A stretch of DNA of 64,000 bases from Tanypteryx hageni (Eukaryota > Arthropoda > Insecta > Odonata > Petaluridae), in the NCBI GenBank assembly GCA_028673005.1, contig CM054113.1:42226117-42290116 (forward strand), given 5' to 3'. A model generated the notes under the pieces. That model did not search any database. It had not been told where the DNA came from and saw nothing but the letters and a program-made list of their open reading frames with translations. This document shows positions 1 to 11,765 of this stretch, piece by piece. The first letter of the stretch is position 1. Each line of letters begins with the position of its first letter. The position numbers and the translations under genes are program-made.

Positions 1-1016
1 ATATACCGAACAAGCCTGACAAATATGGAATTAAGGTCATGTGATTGACGGATGCTAGGAACAATTATTTATTCAATGCTTACATTTATTCTGGAAAACA
101 TTCTGATGGATTAGCCCTTGCACCTGATGAGCAAAAACTTTCAAAACCCACACAGGCGGTTTTACAGATATCCAAATCTTTGTGTAATACTAACAGAAAC
201 ATCACCGCTGAAAACTGGTTTAGTTCTAATCCGCTAATGAAAATTCTAAAAAAGGAATGACATACGTTGGGACATTAAAAAAACAAGAGAGAAATCCCGC
301 CGGAGTTTCAGCCCAAGAAATCTAGAGAAGTTGGATCAGCATTGTACGGATTTTCTAAAGATATAACTATGGTGTCATTGGTGTCTAAAAAAGGAAGGCA
401 GTGACTCTTGTCTCTTCGATGCACCATACAAAAAAGTCATATGAAGAAAAAAGGATACCTGAAATAGTGGCATACTACAATAAAACAAAAGGAGTTGATG
501 CTTTGAATGAGAAATGTAAAAATTATGGGACAGGATGGCAAACTAGAAGATGGCCAATGGCAATTTTTTTTAAATACTAGATATTGCTAATGTAAACTCT
601 TACATTTTGTACCAGATTTACAAAGATAATAAAGAAATTACCAGTTGAGTTTTTGAAATCAGTAGCCAAGGAATTAGTAGTACCAGAAATGAAAAGAAGG
701 CTGATGATTTCACAAGTCCATATTGATACAAAATCTTCCATTCGACGAATTTTGAAAATGGTAAGGTTTGAAAAAACTTGTAAACATATGTTTATGAAAA
801 ATTAAATTTTTATTTATTCCTAATATTTTATAGCAGGGTATGAAAAATCTAGTGTATCCAGCCAGGTTGGAGCCATAGAAGACATGTTCCTCCTGTCCAC
901 CGAAAAAGAAAAGAAAGAATGCCTACCAATGCTATCTTTGCAGCAGGCCAATCTGCTTGTATTGATCAAAAATTATATGTAGTGAATGTGCCAAAATGAG
1001 TGAAAGGCAACTTTAG
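1..1016 (+). pseudogene. piggyBac-type transposase remnant
   Basis: This is the C-terminal half of a piggyBac (PGBD-like) DDE transposase, cut by the window edge. Translation in shifting frames gives family landmarks in order: a YLFNAYIYSGK-like strand near 60, NITAENWFSSNPL near 200, YYNKTKGVDALNEK near 475 (third catalytic region), TRRWPMAIFF near 545, and a cysteine-rich tail with CSRPICLY and SECAK near 930-1000. In the family the tail forms a zinc-binding DNA-binding module. Several frameshifts and stops break the frame, and the longest open piece is only 71 codons, so it is dead. The family call is from recognised motifs; the element's 5' end is not visible. Confidence 0.85.
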
Positions 1017-1396
1017 TGAATGAATTTTTGTTGATATTTTTTGTTTTGATCAACATTTTTGCTTTTAAGTATTTTTAATAACCTTCCTTAAATGTTCAAA
1101 AAAGGTTTTTTTTAATATTTTGTTTTCACATGCTAAAATATTTATGAATCGAAAACTTTTGTATTTGGATGTTATATATCCTACTGAACTTAGTTTGATA
1201 AAAAATACATAAATTTTACTGAATTAAAAATATTATTATTTTGAAAATATACCAGAAAAGGATCTACTCTGAAGATATGAGTCCAATAAAAAAATGTGCT
1301 TATTAAGTCGAAAAGTAATAATTTTATGCCAGGAGTCTTTGAGACCTCATGCCTGAGGTGGAGTCATAAAAACAGATGCCTGTGGTTATAGGTTAA
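1017..1396 (+). mobile_element. Probable 3' non-coding end of the piggyBac remnant
   Basis: AT-rich sequence after the transposase tail leads to a short inverted motif (CCTCATGCCTGAGG near 1343-1356) and a TTAA at 1393-1396, the target site used by piggyBac elements. The matching left end is outside the window, so the boundary is a guess. Confidence 0.35.
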
Positions 1397-1773
1397 ATTG
1401 AAGTTTCGAGTACAGCAAGCCCCTATAGCACTAAATGAGCATATATTGAGGATATGGTATATAAATGTTACAACTAATGTCACTGTTAATCAGCTTGGCC
1501 ATGAAAATTTTGACCATGATTTCTTCAATGGAAAATTTGAAAGAATTTTTCAAATAAAGGCGCCTAAACTGCAAAAGAAAATATTAAGCTTTCTTACCTA
1601 AACATTAAAATTTATTTTATTGAAGCTCTGGAAGAAACCTTTTAAGAAAAATGGCAAAGTTGAGAAAGTCACTAACACTACACAAACAAGTTCCACAGTT
1701 ATTTATTGAGGTGGCTGTGCATCAAAACTTAATTTTAACACAAGCTGATTTTATTGGTCAGGTCCACCAGGCC
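1397..1773. other. No recognised feature
   Basis: AT-rich sequence. A 67-codon open stretch begins with TTG rather than ATG and resembles nothing I know. Confidence 0.5.
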
Positions 1774-2709
1774 AATGGGTCAAGTGAATAAAATAAGTAA
1801 ATGATTATGCTTAAGATTTCTATCACTTTTTAAGCAAATGCTTGATTTGGGGTGAAAAAAAGCATTTGCTATTGATATAAAGAATAAGCATTTGCTTATT
1901 TTTAGGATTTTTCTTAAGCATTTGCTTAAAATTGTGTGAATAAAACCGAGCTTACGCTTAAACTTTTTTAAGTGAGGTAAAGGGCTTGATAAGATATTTC
2001 TAAGTACTCTATTTTCATGATAATTGATCCTAAATATAAATATGGTAATTTATGGTGACACAAATGGTTAAAAAATACGAAAAAAGTTTCAACAACCAAT
2101 GGTTATAAAAATTTATATCGTTTCTCTGAAGAAAATGTTAAGTATATTTCAAATCTGTTACTCGGAGAATATCAAGAGAGCCGTGGCGGAGCACTGTCTT
2201 CCAAACAGAAGATAGAAATATTTTTAAGGTACTTCAGTGATTTCGGATTTCAAATAGGAGTCGGAGAAGAACACCACATACAATGCACAACTGTATATGG
2301 CAGTAAAATTTGTGGCGTCCAAAATCATTATAAAGGCAAATGACTGGATAAAATTAATATAACTAATTGAATACATATGCACCCATGATTTGTGATATTA
2401 TCGAATTCAGTTATAAAAGAAAGTTTAAAAAATTATTAACTTTTTTAAAAATATTACCCAATATACTTATGTTTTTAGTTTGAAATTCAACTAGGTAAAA
2501 TTTTTAATGTAAACAAAAACAAGTGAGGGAAGAGTTGCAAAGAGCTTTCTTTCGTAAAATTTAAGCATTTGCTTAAAACCGGGTAGCAAATGCTTATAAG
2601 AAAAAGCAAACTTTTATTCACTCAATATGAAGCAAATGCTTTTAGCATTTGCATATGCTTTTACTGTTTGCTTTAAGCATTTGCTTAATTTTTATTCACT
2701 TGACCCATT
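1774..2709. mobile_element. PIF/Harbinger-derived element with AAGCATTTGCTT subterminal repeats
   Basis: Both ends carry the same inverted terminus: AATGGGTCAAGTGAATAAAA at 1774 and its reverse complement ending at 2709. Inside each end are clusters of the self-complementary 12-mer AAGCATTTGCTT or close variants (about 1810-1960 and 2555-2695). The middle holds a fragment of Harbinger transposase. At about 0.94 kb it is a deletion derivative. I do not see a clean 3-bp target duplication, so the exact edges may be off by a few bases. Confidence 0.75.
2114..2343 (+). pseudogene. Harbinger transposase N-terminal fragment
   Basis: An open frame of about 76 codons without its own ATG reads YRFSEENVKYISNLL, then ESRGGALSSKQKIEIFLRYF, then FQIGVGEEHHIQCTTVYGS, and stops at TGA. 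This matches the helical N-terminal region of PIF/Harbinger transposases: the family 'RGxxLSPxxQ...FLRYxAxGxFQ' block followed by the helix-turn-helix that senses DNA. The DDE catalytic core is absent. It lies centrally in the element at 1774-2709, which supports the assignment. The loss of the core means it cannot catalyse transposition. Confidence 0.75.
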
Positions 2710-3442
2710 AACTAGACGCCAGCATGAAATTCTTAGGCGCCATGGCGACCGGGATTTTTCTCTAGCTAACAATGACAATGACCACATTACAGAAATTAAC
2801 CTTAGTATAGATATATCCAATCTACATGCTGATTGTTCAAAGTAATTAGTATTGGCAAATTAATCCTTTAGTAGGTATTTCGTTCTAAAACGGCAGTGAC
2901 TATCGTTCAAATAACTCCTGCGGATGGTCTTATGTTCACTTAATTTTCAGCATTTACTTAGCGTGCATACGTACTAAGCTCTGTCGCCTCATAATATGTA
3001 ATATCGTTTTGATTTCAGGAGCTTTATTTAACTCAATTTGGTTAAAAAAATGTACGTGTGAATATTTTTAATATGGATTGCTAAACACATTAGCATCAAG
3101 TAACGAACTCAGCACTTTAACGTATGTGCTCAAAATACTTAAGTTTACTCATGTAACTAATAGAAACTATAGTAAATCTGCCCACAAAACATTTTAAATC
3201 CAAAAAACACCGACTGTACAAATAAAAATGTGAAAATTAATAACCTTACATACTTACCAATGCGTTGCTGCATTTGAATCCGTTGAGAACGTTGGCGCTT
3301 TACCATTAGCACTTGTTCTAAATTTTGAAAATTATGATGAAGCAATCGATGTATTATTTTAATAACCAGATTATGTTATGCAAACTATGAAAAAATTAAA
3401 TAAATTTAACTTTATCCATAGAGTATAATTATAAAAATTTAA
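2710..3442. other. No recognised gene
   Basis: AT-rich sequence. On the minus strand a short open stretch (3345 down to about 3255, QNLEQVLMVKRQRSQRIQMQQ) ends at a GTAAGTATG donor-like site. It could be a degraded transposon exon, but nothing confirms it. Confidence 0.4.
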
Positions 3443-4318
3443 CCCTTAACTGCTATGGCGAAAAAAGGCAACGTATTTGGTATGGTGGAGTCAGATTTGA
3501 CCCCAAAAGTAAAAATTCTGTATCAATTAACAATTTTGTTTTTTTAACCAAAAACTTTATCTAATGCGTTATGTACACTTTTTTGCAAGGGATAAAACTC
3601 ATTGCTTTTGTTTAAAAGTAACTTTAGTTGAATTAGGTAATAAAAAACAAAAGTCGTCTGCTAAGATATGTATTTCAATTAAAAAGTTATTATTTGCATC
3701 ATATAAAAAGATAAATCAAATCGTCTACATTCTTGAATTCTCCGGCGATGTTTTATTTCCTCTAAACCAAAAAATATATAAACAATTATTGAATGCAAAA
3801 AAACCAACAAGGACGTTTGTGAAGGAATTTTACAAAACAGAAATTAGCTTACCTCAGTCTGATTTGTCGGCAAAAATGCGGCATATATCTCTCTATTACA
3901 ACTCTAACTATTACAGTGATTGTTATCGTCAATTAATTTCGTAACAAAATTATTCATTATAACCTATTAGTTTTAGTTTTTCTAAAACGTAGTAAGCATA
4001 GGTGCATTCTGCGAGGATTTCAGCCCACTTTAACATTACATAAAACGTTTTCCTGATTACTACTAAATGTTATTAATGCAAAAGTTTATTAATCTGCAAT
4101 TTACATGATTTATTTGTGGAGGAATTTTATGAAAAAAGTTACTGGTATGGTGGTGGTCAAATCTGACCCCAAGGGGGTGGGAGAATTAATTAAGATCCTC
4201 TAAAGCGTAGTTCAGGCTAGCAAATAAGAATTACAATGATACTTTGAAAGCCTAGAATGAACCATTTAAATTTAAATATGCCTGGGGTCAGTCCTGACCC
4301 CACCATACCGGTTAAGAG
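3443..4318. mobile_element. piggyBac-type non-autonomous element flanked by TTAA
   Basis: TTAA occurs directly outside both ends (3439-3442 and 4319-4322). The termini are imperfect inverted repeats: CCCTTAACTGCTATGG on the left against CTCTTAACCGGTATGG read inward from the right. A GGTATGGTGG-GTCA...TGACCCC motif follows internally at about 3478 and 4144 and inverted at about 4278-4308. The size (876 bp), TTAA target and C-rich ends fit a piggyBac MITE. Confidence 0.65.
3564..3944 (+). CDS. Unidentified 126-codon ORF inside the TTAA-flanked element
   Basis: An ATG-initiated open frame, rich in lysine, serine and tyrosine, with no motif I recognise. It sits wholly inside the MITE-like element at 3443-4318. 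It could be a random open frame in AT-rich DNA, a fragment of an unknown transposon protein, or a decayed transposase piece. No splice sites or neighbouring gene structure support expression. Confidence 0.15.
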   Translation: MRYVHFFARDKTHCFCLKVTLVELGNKKQKSSAKICISIKKLLFASYKKINQIVYILEFSGDVLFPLNQKIYKQLLNAKKPTRTFVKEFYKTEISLPQSDLSAKMRHISLYYNSNYYSDCYRQLIS

Positions 4319-4322
4319 TTAA

Positions 4323-5483
4323 ATATTAAAATTTTATAATATAATAGAAATGATGTTCAACATTGCCTTTTGAATAAATATTTCTTCTCATTAGGTACAT
4401 GAAAGTCACTAATAATCTACAGGCTGTAGTTAAGTGAATATCAATATTGATATTTCCTTCCCTTATCATAACATAAACCTTAGAATATGAAAATATACCA
4501 TGCAACATGCTACTTCTAATTTTTTACTGCAACATAAAACACTAACTAATGTTAACTGTAAATTCATTTTATAAAAACTAGATAATCTGCTCAACACTTG
4601 GTGTCTAAAAAGTGAATCAGGCATAAGAAGACAATCTTTTCTTCTAAAAAGAAAGTCTTACATTTGTGTAAAATGGAAATTAAAACAAAATGCCCTTCAA
4701 TTGAAACAATGGCACATATGTTAATTGATACAAATTATGATAAAACAACCTTGCTGAACATTGCAATCCGTTGACAGTTATATTGTGAGTTGTGCTCCTT
4801 TAACACTTACTGAAAACATATTAATGTGTCTTAAGGGTGATATTTATCCCTTTCATGTAAAATAATTCAAACCTGTCAAGGACAATATTTCTGAATCAAT
4901 TTCAATTTTAACTCTCATTAAATGAGTTTAAATATTTTTGCTGGAATGTTATTTTCACTGGTGCAAACTGAGTGATCAAGAACATTTAAAAAATGGTAAT
5001 TAATAATCAATATAATATTTTAAAAGCCAAAATGAATTATTGACAATATTTTTCATATACAGTTACCATCATTTGTATTTGTAAATATAAAAAATCAATT
5101 TATATAAAATTTACTTTGCTTTAAGTACACTTACATATTTCCCAGAGTATGAGTAGGTATATGTAGCATTGGAAGTAAAAGTATTTTGAAGAAGTTTTTT
5201 TTTCCTTCAACATTTTTCCAGTTAAAACAGCCAACTAGTGTCATACAGCATGTAGCTATTTTGTTCTATATTATGAAACAAGTTTTCAAACAGACTTCTA
5301 CGCTAATTTGTTACAAAAATCCAGAAGCACAAAAGCTTACTTTGGTTACAAAAGAAGCATTATTGGGATTAATTGTCTAGTTTGTACTAAGTTGAACTAT
5401 AGGCATGTAAGAGGGGTATCATTTTTATAATCATGCTTTGGTTTAGAAGTTTCACTTTAGGAATTCCTTTAAATCACATTTAT

Positions 5484-5485
<2 letters not shown>
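4323..5485. other. AT-rich intergenic DNA, nothing recognised
   Basis: Only short open frames with no recognisable similarity. No tRNA-like or repeat structure stands out. Confidence 0.5.

Positions 5486-5554
<69 letters not shown>
5486..5554. repeat. (TA)n microsatellite
   Basis: An uninterrupted run of about 34 TA dinucleotides. Confidence 0.98.
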
Positions 5555-5558
<4 letters not shown>

Positions 5559-6831
5559 AAAAGTAGTTTGATATAGTATTTCACATAGATCTCACATAAA
5601 CTGCAATTAGTTGCATTGACATAATAGGTATCTCCAATTTATGGAAATCAGATGTGTAAATTAGGGAAAAGGCAATTCTGCAATATTCAAAACCGGTGCT
5701 CTTTTTGTAAAAAAATATAGGTTTCAGAATGTCTCCTCCCCCCGATACCTCTCCATTTATAATCGACTTAATTATTTAAATTTAATTTGTTAGAAGTTTG
5801 ATGTTTAATTTTTAAAACCTAATGAATTATTAGCATTTTAATAAATAATAACATTAATATCTATTAATGAGGGTTCAAAATTTATAAATGATTTAATTTC
5901 TTAACACAATATGTTTTCTCATAAAATTAAACAGAAATGTATTACTAGAAACTCCACACCATGACCATGTTCTGGTCGTAATCCACGTCCCTGGTTGTCT
6001 CTTTACTGTTAGTGTCGACAGTGTAGTGACACCCTCACAGTATCCACAACTCGACGTGTATATAGTGTGTGCTTCACTATACCAGCACTTCGCATCTGTT
6101 TAAAATGTGACCCTGGAAAGGCGCTCCAGTGCATTCCCCCACAAAAATAGCACTTTTCAAAACTAAAACCTTACCTGATTAATGGGGTTAGGATCCAAAG
6201 TTTAGAGAAAAATGTAAAGAAAGATAGATGGCAACCCAAAATAAACCCATCACAGTTGAAATAAATATGAAAATTAAACAAAAAACAAAATAATTGAAAT
6301 AAACATAAAAAATTGTTTATCTATTGCTATTCAGAAACTATCGTGGCAATAAGAAATCTGAGCCCAGTGACAAGCTTCCCCACATCATGTGTTGCCTCTT
6401 AGAAGTGGCAAAAATTTGAGATACTCCTAGAGCAGCGTTTTCCAAACTTTTTTAGTGGTGACACCCAAAACCACATACCAAAATTAACGTGACACACCCC
6501 TCCTCCATTTTTATACTTTCTACATTTGTAAATATGTATGTTAAGAAGCATTAAAGATATGTTAAATTCATATCTAAGGAGAGACAGACAGGGTATATAA
6601 TGCTGCAGTGCATGGTATAACATTATAAACAAAACAATATAAGTTTTTAAACTTTTTATTTGTTTTGATTTTAATTAAATACATGTGCTTTATAAGATTT
6701 ACATATAGCTCTTACATTGTGGTGAATTGTGGACAAATAATGTATTCGTGAATGGTACTTAAAAGGACCAGATTGACTGTCGTTGTTTCCTAGCAGTTTA
6801 GTTTCTCATACAATGGAATAATAAGAAATAC
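5555..6831. other. Intergenic DNA with one hAT-like terminus
   Basis: Mostly featureless. Near 6433 the sequence CAGCGTTTTCCAAACTTTTT resembles the CAGxGGTTxCCAAACTTTT terminus common to hAT-type elements. No partner end is visible, so it is probably a truncated copy. Confidence 0.4.
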
Positions 6832-7607
6832 TGTATTTCTCGGCATATAAGACGCACTTATTTTTTATAAAAATGACCCCCAAAATCAGCCTGCGTCTTA
6901 TACGCCAAAGGTAAGATAATTACTATTACGGACACTAACGAGTACATTCATCCCCAAAATGGAATAATTGACAGTCATTCGTCGAAAACATTAAAATATA
7001 CATTATTTATAATTAATAGGAAAAATTTGTTAATATATACAGCAATACCTTATGCAACGTGAATTCCAAGGGCGCATTTTCATTATTACGCTTTAGTACA
7101 TGTCCGATCACAGTGATTACAATTTCGGCACGTTTGAGATATTTTAGTTCCTAATGAGTTCATTGAATATCGCGATTAATTCCACGGAACAGTTGAATAA
7201 ATATTTTATACATATCTAGGATAAAAAAGTTTCGTGTATTGAGGTCGCAATGGCTACAAAAGTGAAAAGATATGCCTACCCTATTATAGTTATAAGCTTC
7301 AGGCGATTCAATGCGCAAAAACGTACGTAAACGGAGCAGCAGCACGTCATTTCGGTCCACCTTCCACTGAAAAAATGATCCGTGAATGGAGAAAACGAGA
7401 AAAATCTGAAGCTGATGGGATAAGAGAAACATTCTTCGTAAGGTTGGTCTTAAATGGCCACAACTAGAGGAGGGAGTGATGAACAGTAGAACAGGGGAAG
7501 TTTGGTATTACTTTATCGATCAAAATCGTTATGTACGAAGAAAAAAGAGTTGCAAAAGAAAAAGGACTAGTTGAGCGTACGTATTGTTATTACATATGCA
7601 TTCCATA
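6832..7607 (+). mobile_element. pogo/Tigger-like element fragment, interrupted by a hAT element
   Basis: Starts with a TACTGTATTTCTCGGCATAT terminus followed by AAGACGCAC repeated inverted nearby, a pattern of pogo-type termini in arthropods. A decayed transposase N-terminus lies within it. The hAT element at 7608-11497 inserted into this fragment or its flank. The matching right terminus was not found. Confidence 0.55.
7250..7490 (+). pseudogene. pogo-like transposase N-terminal helix-turn-helix fragment
   Basis: From ATG 7250 the frame reads MATKVKRYAYP; after a one-base shift it gives SYKLQAIQCAKTY, AAARHFGPPSTEKMIREWRK, and after another shift LRKVGLKWPQLEE. This is the psq/Brinker-type helix-turn-helix plus the start of the CENP-B-type DNA-binding region seen at the N-terminus of many pogo transposases. 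At least two frameshifts and the missing DDE core make it a pseudogene. The motif order is clear, but the exact subfamily is not. Confidence 0.7.
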
Positions 7608-10600
7608 CAGGGGCGCACCCAGGGGGGGGGGGCTGACGGGCTTTAGCCCCCCTCCCCCCAAAAATCGACATGTTCATGCTAGGGCTTTAGTATTAAACAA
7701 AATGTCTGTACTATTTGTAAGTAAATCTGCTGGTTTTTCGTAAGATTTCTAACAATATTCTCGAGAAATTCTTCACAATGTCGATCATTAACGAAATGCA
7801 GTCACCGGTAATTTTTCAGCCGTGTCATTTTTTTGCATCCATTTTTCTAACTTCATTATAGTCTTTCCCTACACCAACGGAATAGTGACAGGAAGGCACC
7901 CCGCACTGAAGAAAGTGGTCATTTCAGGCTTCTTTTGTCCTCCATATGAAGGGTAAAGCCAAGTGACCCTGGATCCCTAATAGCTTCCAGATGGAGAGAA
8001 CGCATGCGAGCGACGCAAAAAGGAAATTCGAGGAAAGGTTTTTCTAAGAACTTGAAAGCAAATCTTGAGAAAGGAACACATTTTTGAGCGTCAGTTTCAC
8101 ATTGTCTCTCCTCAAAGCAACTGCATTAGTGAGTTTGTCTGTTTTGTGTATTCTGAGTGCAAGATAATTCGTTAGAAATCATAAAAGTTGACAATAAGTT
8201 ACCTTAATAATAAAATCTCAAGTTACCGGCTATGCTCACCATATCCTGTTGCTTCCGGATAGTTTTCTTTTTTGAGGAGTGAAATCTTAATTTCAGAACG
8301 TTTGTTACCGTAAGTTTCATCTTATTATCCTGAGTTTCCCGAAGTTTCAGCGGCGACGAATTTACAGCATTTGGTAAGTAAAGTTAATTATTTCACAAAA
8401 TGGAATGTTTCATATTTTTATGTTCCTAGTGAATAGAAGTATGTTTCGTGTTAAGAATGGCAAGCCAACCTATTTATGTATATAAATGAACGGTTTAAAT
8501 GTAATCATAAATGTCATTGTTTTAATTGAATTTGGACTCTTGGAAATCGTATACAGTTTGCCTGCTGTACATAAGAACTCTGTTAAAACTGGTTTTTAAA
8601 TAATTGCGTTTAATTTTACCCATAACAGAAATGGCAGAAAAACGAAAAAATGTGCGCAATTTGTTACACTTTTTCGGAAAAAAACCGAAGACCGAGACAG
8701 ACTCTGAAGAGGTGGAAGACAAGTCTTGCGGTACTAGTAATAATGGACCAAGTGCAAAAAATAGCGAAATACATCTCAATGAAACAGAGGCAGCCTCTTC
8801 TAATTCCTTTAATATTGATCAAAATGATATAGCTCTTTTAAAAAAGAACCCATTGTCTAGCGATGACAAGTTAGATATTCTAAGAATCCTTTGGAAACCT
8901 AAAGCAGACTATCATTTTCCTTCCTGCATCTTTAAAAATCAAAAAAGAAGTTTTCAACACTCATGGCTGGTAAAATATCAATGGTTATGTTATTCTAAAT
9001 CTGAAAATAGTGCCTATTGTAAGTACTGTACATTTTTTGCGCCAGTGGAAGTCGGTAAGTCTAAGGCACAGGCTGTTGGATACTTAGTTTCAAATGGTTT
9101 TTCTGACTGGAAACACGCAATTGAAGCATTTAATGGACACGAAAAAACTGCTTATCATACCAGTTCTGTGTTGACTTTTCAAAGATTGCAGGACATTCGT
9201 GATCAGAAAGTTACATCTATTGATAAGCAAATAGATAAGGATAAGGCACAAAAAGTTCAACTAAATAGGAAAAGATTAGAACCTATCATTAAAACAGTAA
9301 TTATTTGTGGAAAACAAGGAATACCTCTTCGAGCCCATCGAGATTATGGTCAGTTTTGTGTTGAAAATGAGCCTGAAGAAAATGAGGGTAACTTTCGGGC
9401 AATATTGCGTTCCAGAATTGATGCTGGCGACAAAGAATTAAGAGAACATCTAGAAAACTGTGGTAAAAATGCAACGTTTCTCAGCTGGAACATTCAAAAT
9501 CAAATTCTGGTAGCATGCAACGACATAATACTGAGGGAAATTGTTGCGAAGGTAAATGCTGCAAAATTTTTCTCAATTCTTGCAGACGAAACCTGTGATA
9601 TATCGACTACTGAGCAATTTTCATTGTGTGTGCGATACATAGATGAGGATAAAGAAGGGAGTTTGTCAATACGAGAAGATTTTTTACAGTTTGTTCCAGT
9701 ATCAGATACTTCTGGTCGTGAACTATCAAATACGTTAATTGAATCGGTTAAAAGTGGAGGAATTGATTTAAAATTCTTACGAGGTCAGGGCTATGATGGT
9801 GCTGCGTCAATGAGTGGGAAATTCAATGGAGTTCAAACACATATAAGGAAATTGTACCCCCTTGCACTATATGTCCACTGCGCATCACATAGTTTAAATT
9901 TAGCAATTGGAAATGCTGTGAAAGTAAAAAGTAAAGAATTGCTTGGGTTTAGTAGAGCGAATTTATAAGTTTTTCAATACTCCTAAAAGAGGTGAAGTAT
10001 TAACGAGAAAAATTAATGAACATTGCCCTGAATCAAATAAGAAAAAACTACGACAACTAGCTAATACAAGATGGGTTGAACGGCATGAATCCATAATGGT
10101 AATGATTGAACTCTTTTTCGCGATTTATTTTGCTCTTGATGAAATAAGTTCCTGGCAGAACCAAGGAGTTTCATCCGGTGCCCAAATGCTATTAAACTCT
10201 ATTTGTGAGTTTGGTTTTCTTATTTCAGTATATACAGTACAGGCATTTTTTTCCTATACATTAGCATTGTGCAGATTACTGCAAAAAGTTGATAGTGACC
10301 TTCACTCAGCACTTAATCATGTGCGTGATGTTGTAGAACAAATAGAAAGTATGCGAACTAATTCAGAAAATGAATTTAGGGCTATATTTCAAAAAGCTTC
10401 TGAAAAAGCAATATCGATTGGTATTGAAGTAAAGAGGTTAATAAGCTGCAAACGCCGTCAGAGTGAAGATGTTCCATCTGAAACTACGGAGGAATATTAC
10501 CGAAGGTTTATATTCATTCCCTTAGCAGATCACATGCTAAGCCAGCTGAATGAAAGGTTTTCTAAACATCAGGGCGTACTACTTGAATTTAGCAGTATTC

Positions 10601-11497
10601 TACCTAAAGGAGAACTTCAAAAACAATCTGAAATCGAGAATTTTTTGAGGCTAGTTGAATTCTACAATACCGATATTCTCTCAACAAATGAGTTTGTCTT
10701 AAAGGCAGAATTTATAATGTGGTACAAACGTTTCGATAAGTTGGTATCTACAATAGCCCCACCGAAGAATGCTATAGATGCATTGAATCAGTGTGATAGA
10801 TTAATTTATCCAAATATTTTCATATTGCTAAAAATATTTGCCACACTTCCTATTACTACGTGCACCAGTGAAAGATCATTTTCGACTTTACGAAGGTTGA
10901 AGACATATTTTAGGAACGCCATGTCTCAAGACCGTTTAAATGGCTTAGCGCTTTTAAATATACATCGACACATTAAAATTAACCCTCAAGATGTTTTAAA
11001 CGAATTACAGAAATCAAAGAGAAAAATTGACATTTTAATCTAGAATGAAATATGCATTGAATGATGTAATTAATAATTAAAAATAGTTTGTATTTTTTGT
11101 CGAATTTATACCAAGCTTTTCATTATTCAAAATTTTCATTTTTCCTTTTTTCCTTAAATTTGTGGATTCTTAAAACTGGATATCTCAATCGCATTTCTTG
11201 AAATATGTAATTAATAACTGAAAATAGTTTGTATTTTTTGTCAAATTTGTACCAAGCTTTTAATTATTATTAACTATGTCAAAATTTTCCTTTTTTTCTT
11301 TTGTCATTAAATTTGTGGGTCCTTAAAACTCCAAATCTCAATCGCATTTCTTTTCTTTAGTGAATACCCCCTATTCTCTATCCGAGAATCACTACGTTTT
11401 TATCCCAAATTAAAACGTAAAGTATTAGATATGTTCAGTGGGATATATTTTCTTATGGCTGAGCCCCCCCCAAGAGAAAATCCTGGGTGCGCCCCTG
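7608..11497 (+). mobile_element. Nearly intact hAT-superfamily transposon with 8-bp target duplication
   Basis: The termini are perfect 16-bp inverted repeats, CAGGGGCGCACCCAGG at 7608 and its complement ending at 11497. The 8 bp ATTCCATA lies directly outside both ends (7600-7607 and 11498-11505), as expected for a hAT insertion. Total length is 3890 bp with one long transposase gene in the centre. Adjacent to the TIRs are runs of G (left) and C (right). The perfect TSD and TIRs imply a fairly recent insertion. Confidence 0.95.
8631..11043 (+). pseudogene. hAT transposase (DUF4371/ZMYM1-like), one frameshift
   Basis: Cut-and-paste transposase gene of the element at 7608-11497, about 800 codons. 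Translation should start at ATG 8631 (MAEKRKNVRNLLHFF), directly after an acceptor-like CAG; the upstream in-frame TTG is not used. In order: a TTF-type zinc finger (WLCYSKSENSAYCKYC), the first catalytic Asp in SILADETCDIS, the second in RGQGYDGAASMSG, and a C-terminal block with the dimerisation region (TCTSERSFSTLRRLKTYFRN, LLNIHRH). The frame breaks near 9950, where GGGTTTAGTAG has one T more than needed to join ELLG to LVERIYKFF. Apart from this single base the gene is open from end to end, so it was inactivated very recently or the extra T is a sequencing error. Confidence 0.9.
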
Positions 11498-11765
11498 ATT
11501 CCATATATCATTTATTCCATTAAATTAAAATCTCATCTTGCACTTAAGTTTAAGTAAGTACTGTCGGTAAACGGTATCTATACGTGCAACGTGTGCGGCG
11601 AACTCCGACAGCTTAATTGTCTCTTATCCAGGGGACACACCTCACGCTCATTCTGGAGAAGCGGCTGTTCCATTCCGCTAACTTCGTCTCTGTATTTGTT
11701 TTTTTGAGTGCCCAGTCAATTCGCCTCTCTTACACCACAAATGGGTATCTCAGAGTTAGTGCAAT
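11498..11765. other. Flank of the hAT insertion
   Basis: Begins with the ATTCCATA target duplication. No gene or clear repeat is recognised; it may be the continuation of the pogo-like debris at 6832-7607. Confidence 0.4.

Noticed and set aside
1815..2695. AAGCATTTGCTT clusters as a CRISPR array
   Set aside because: The repeats are 12-bp palindromes with irregular spacing at both ends of a transposon in eukaryotic DNA.
8604..8630. Upstream in-frame start for the hAT transposase at 8604
   Set aside because: The codon is TTG; the first ATG is 8631, preceded by an acceptor-like CAG and followed by a typical basic N-terminus.
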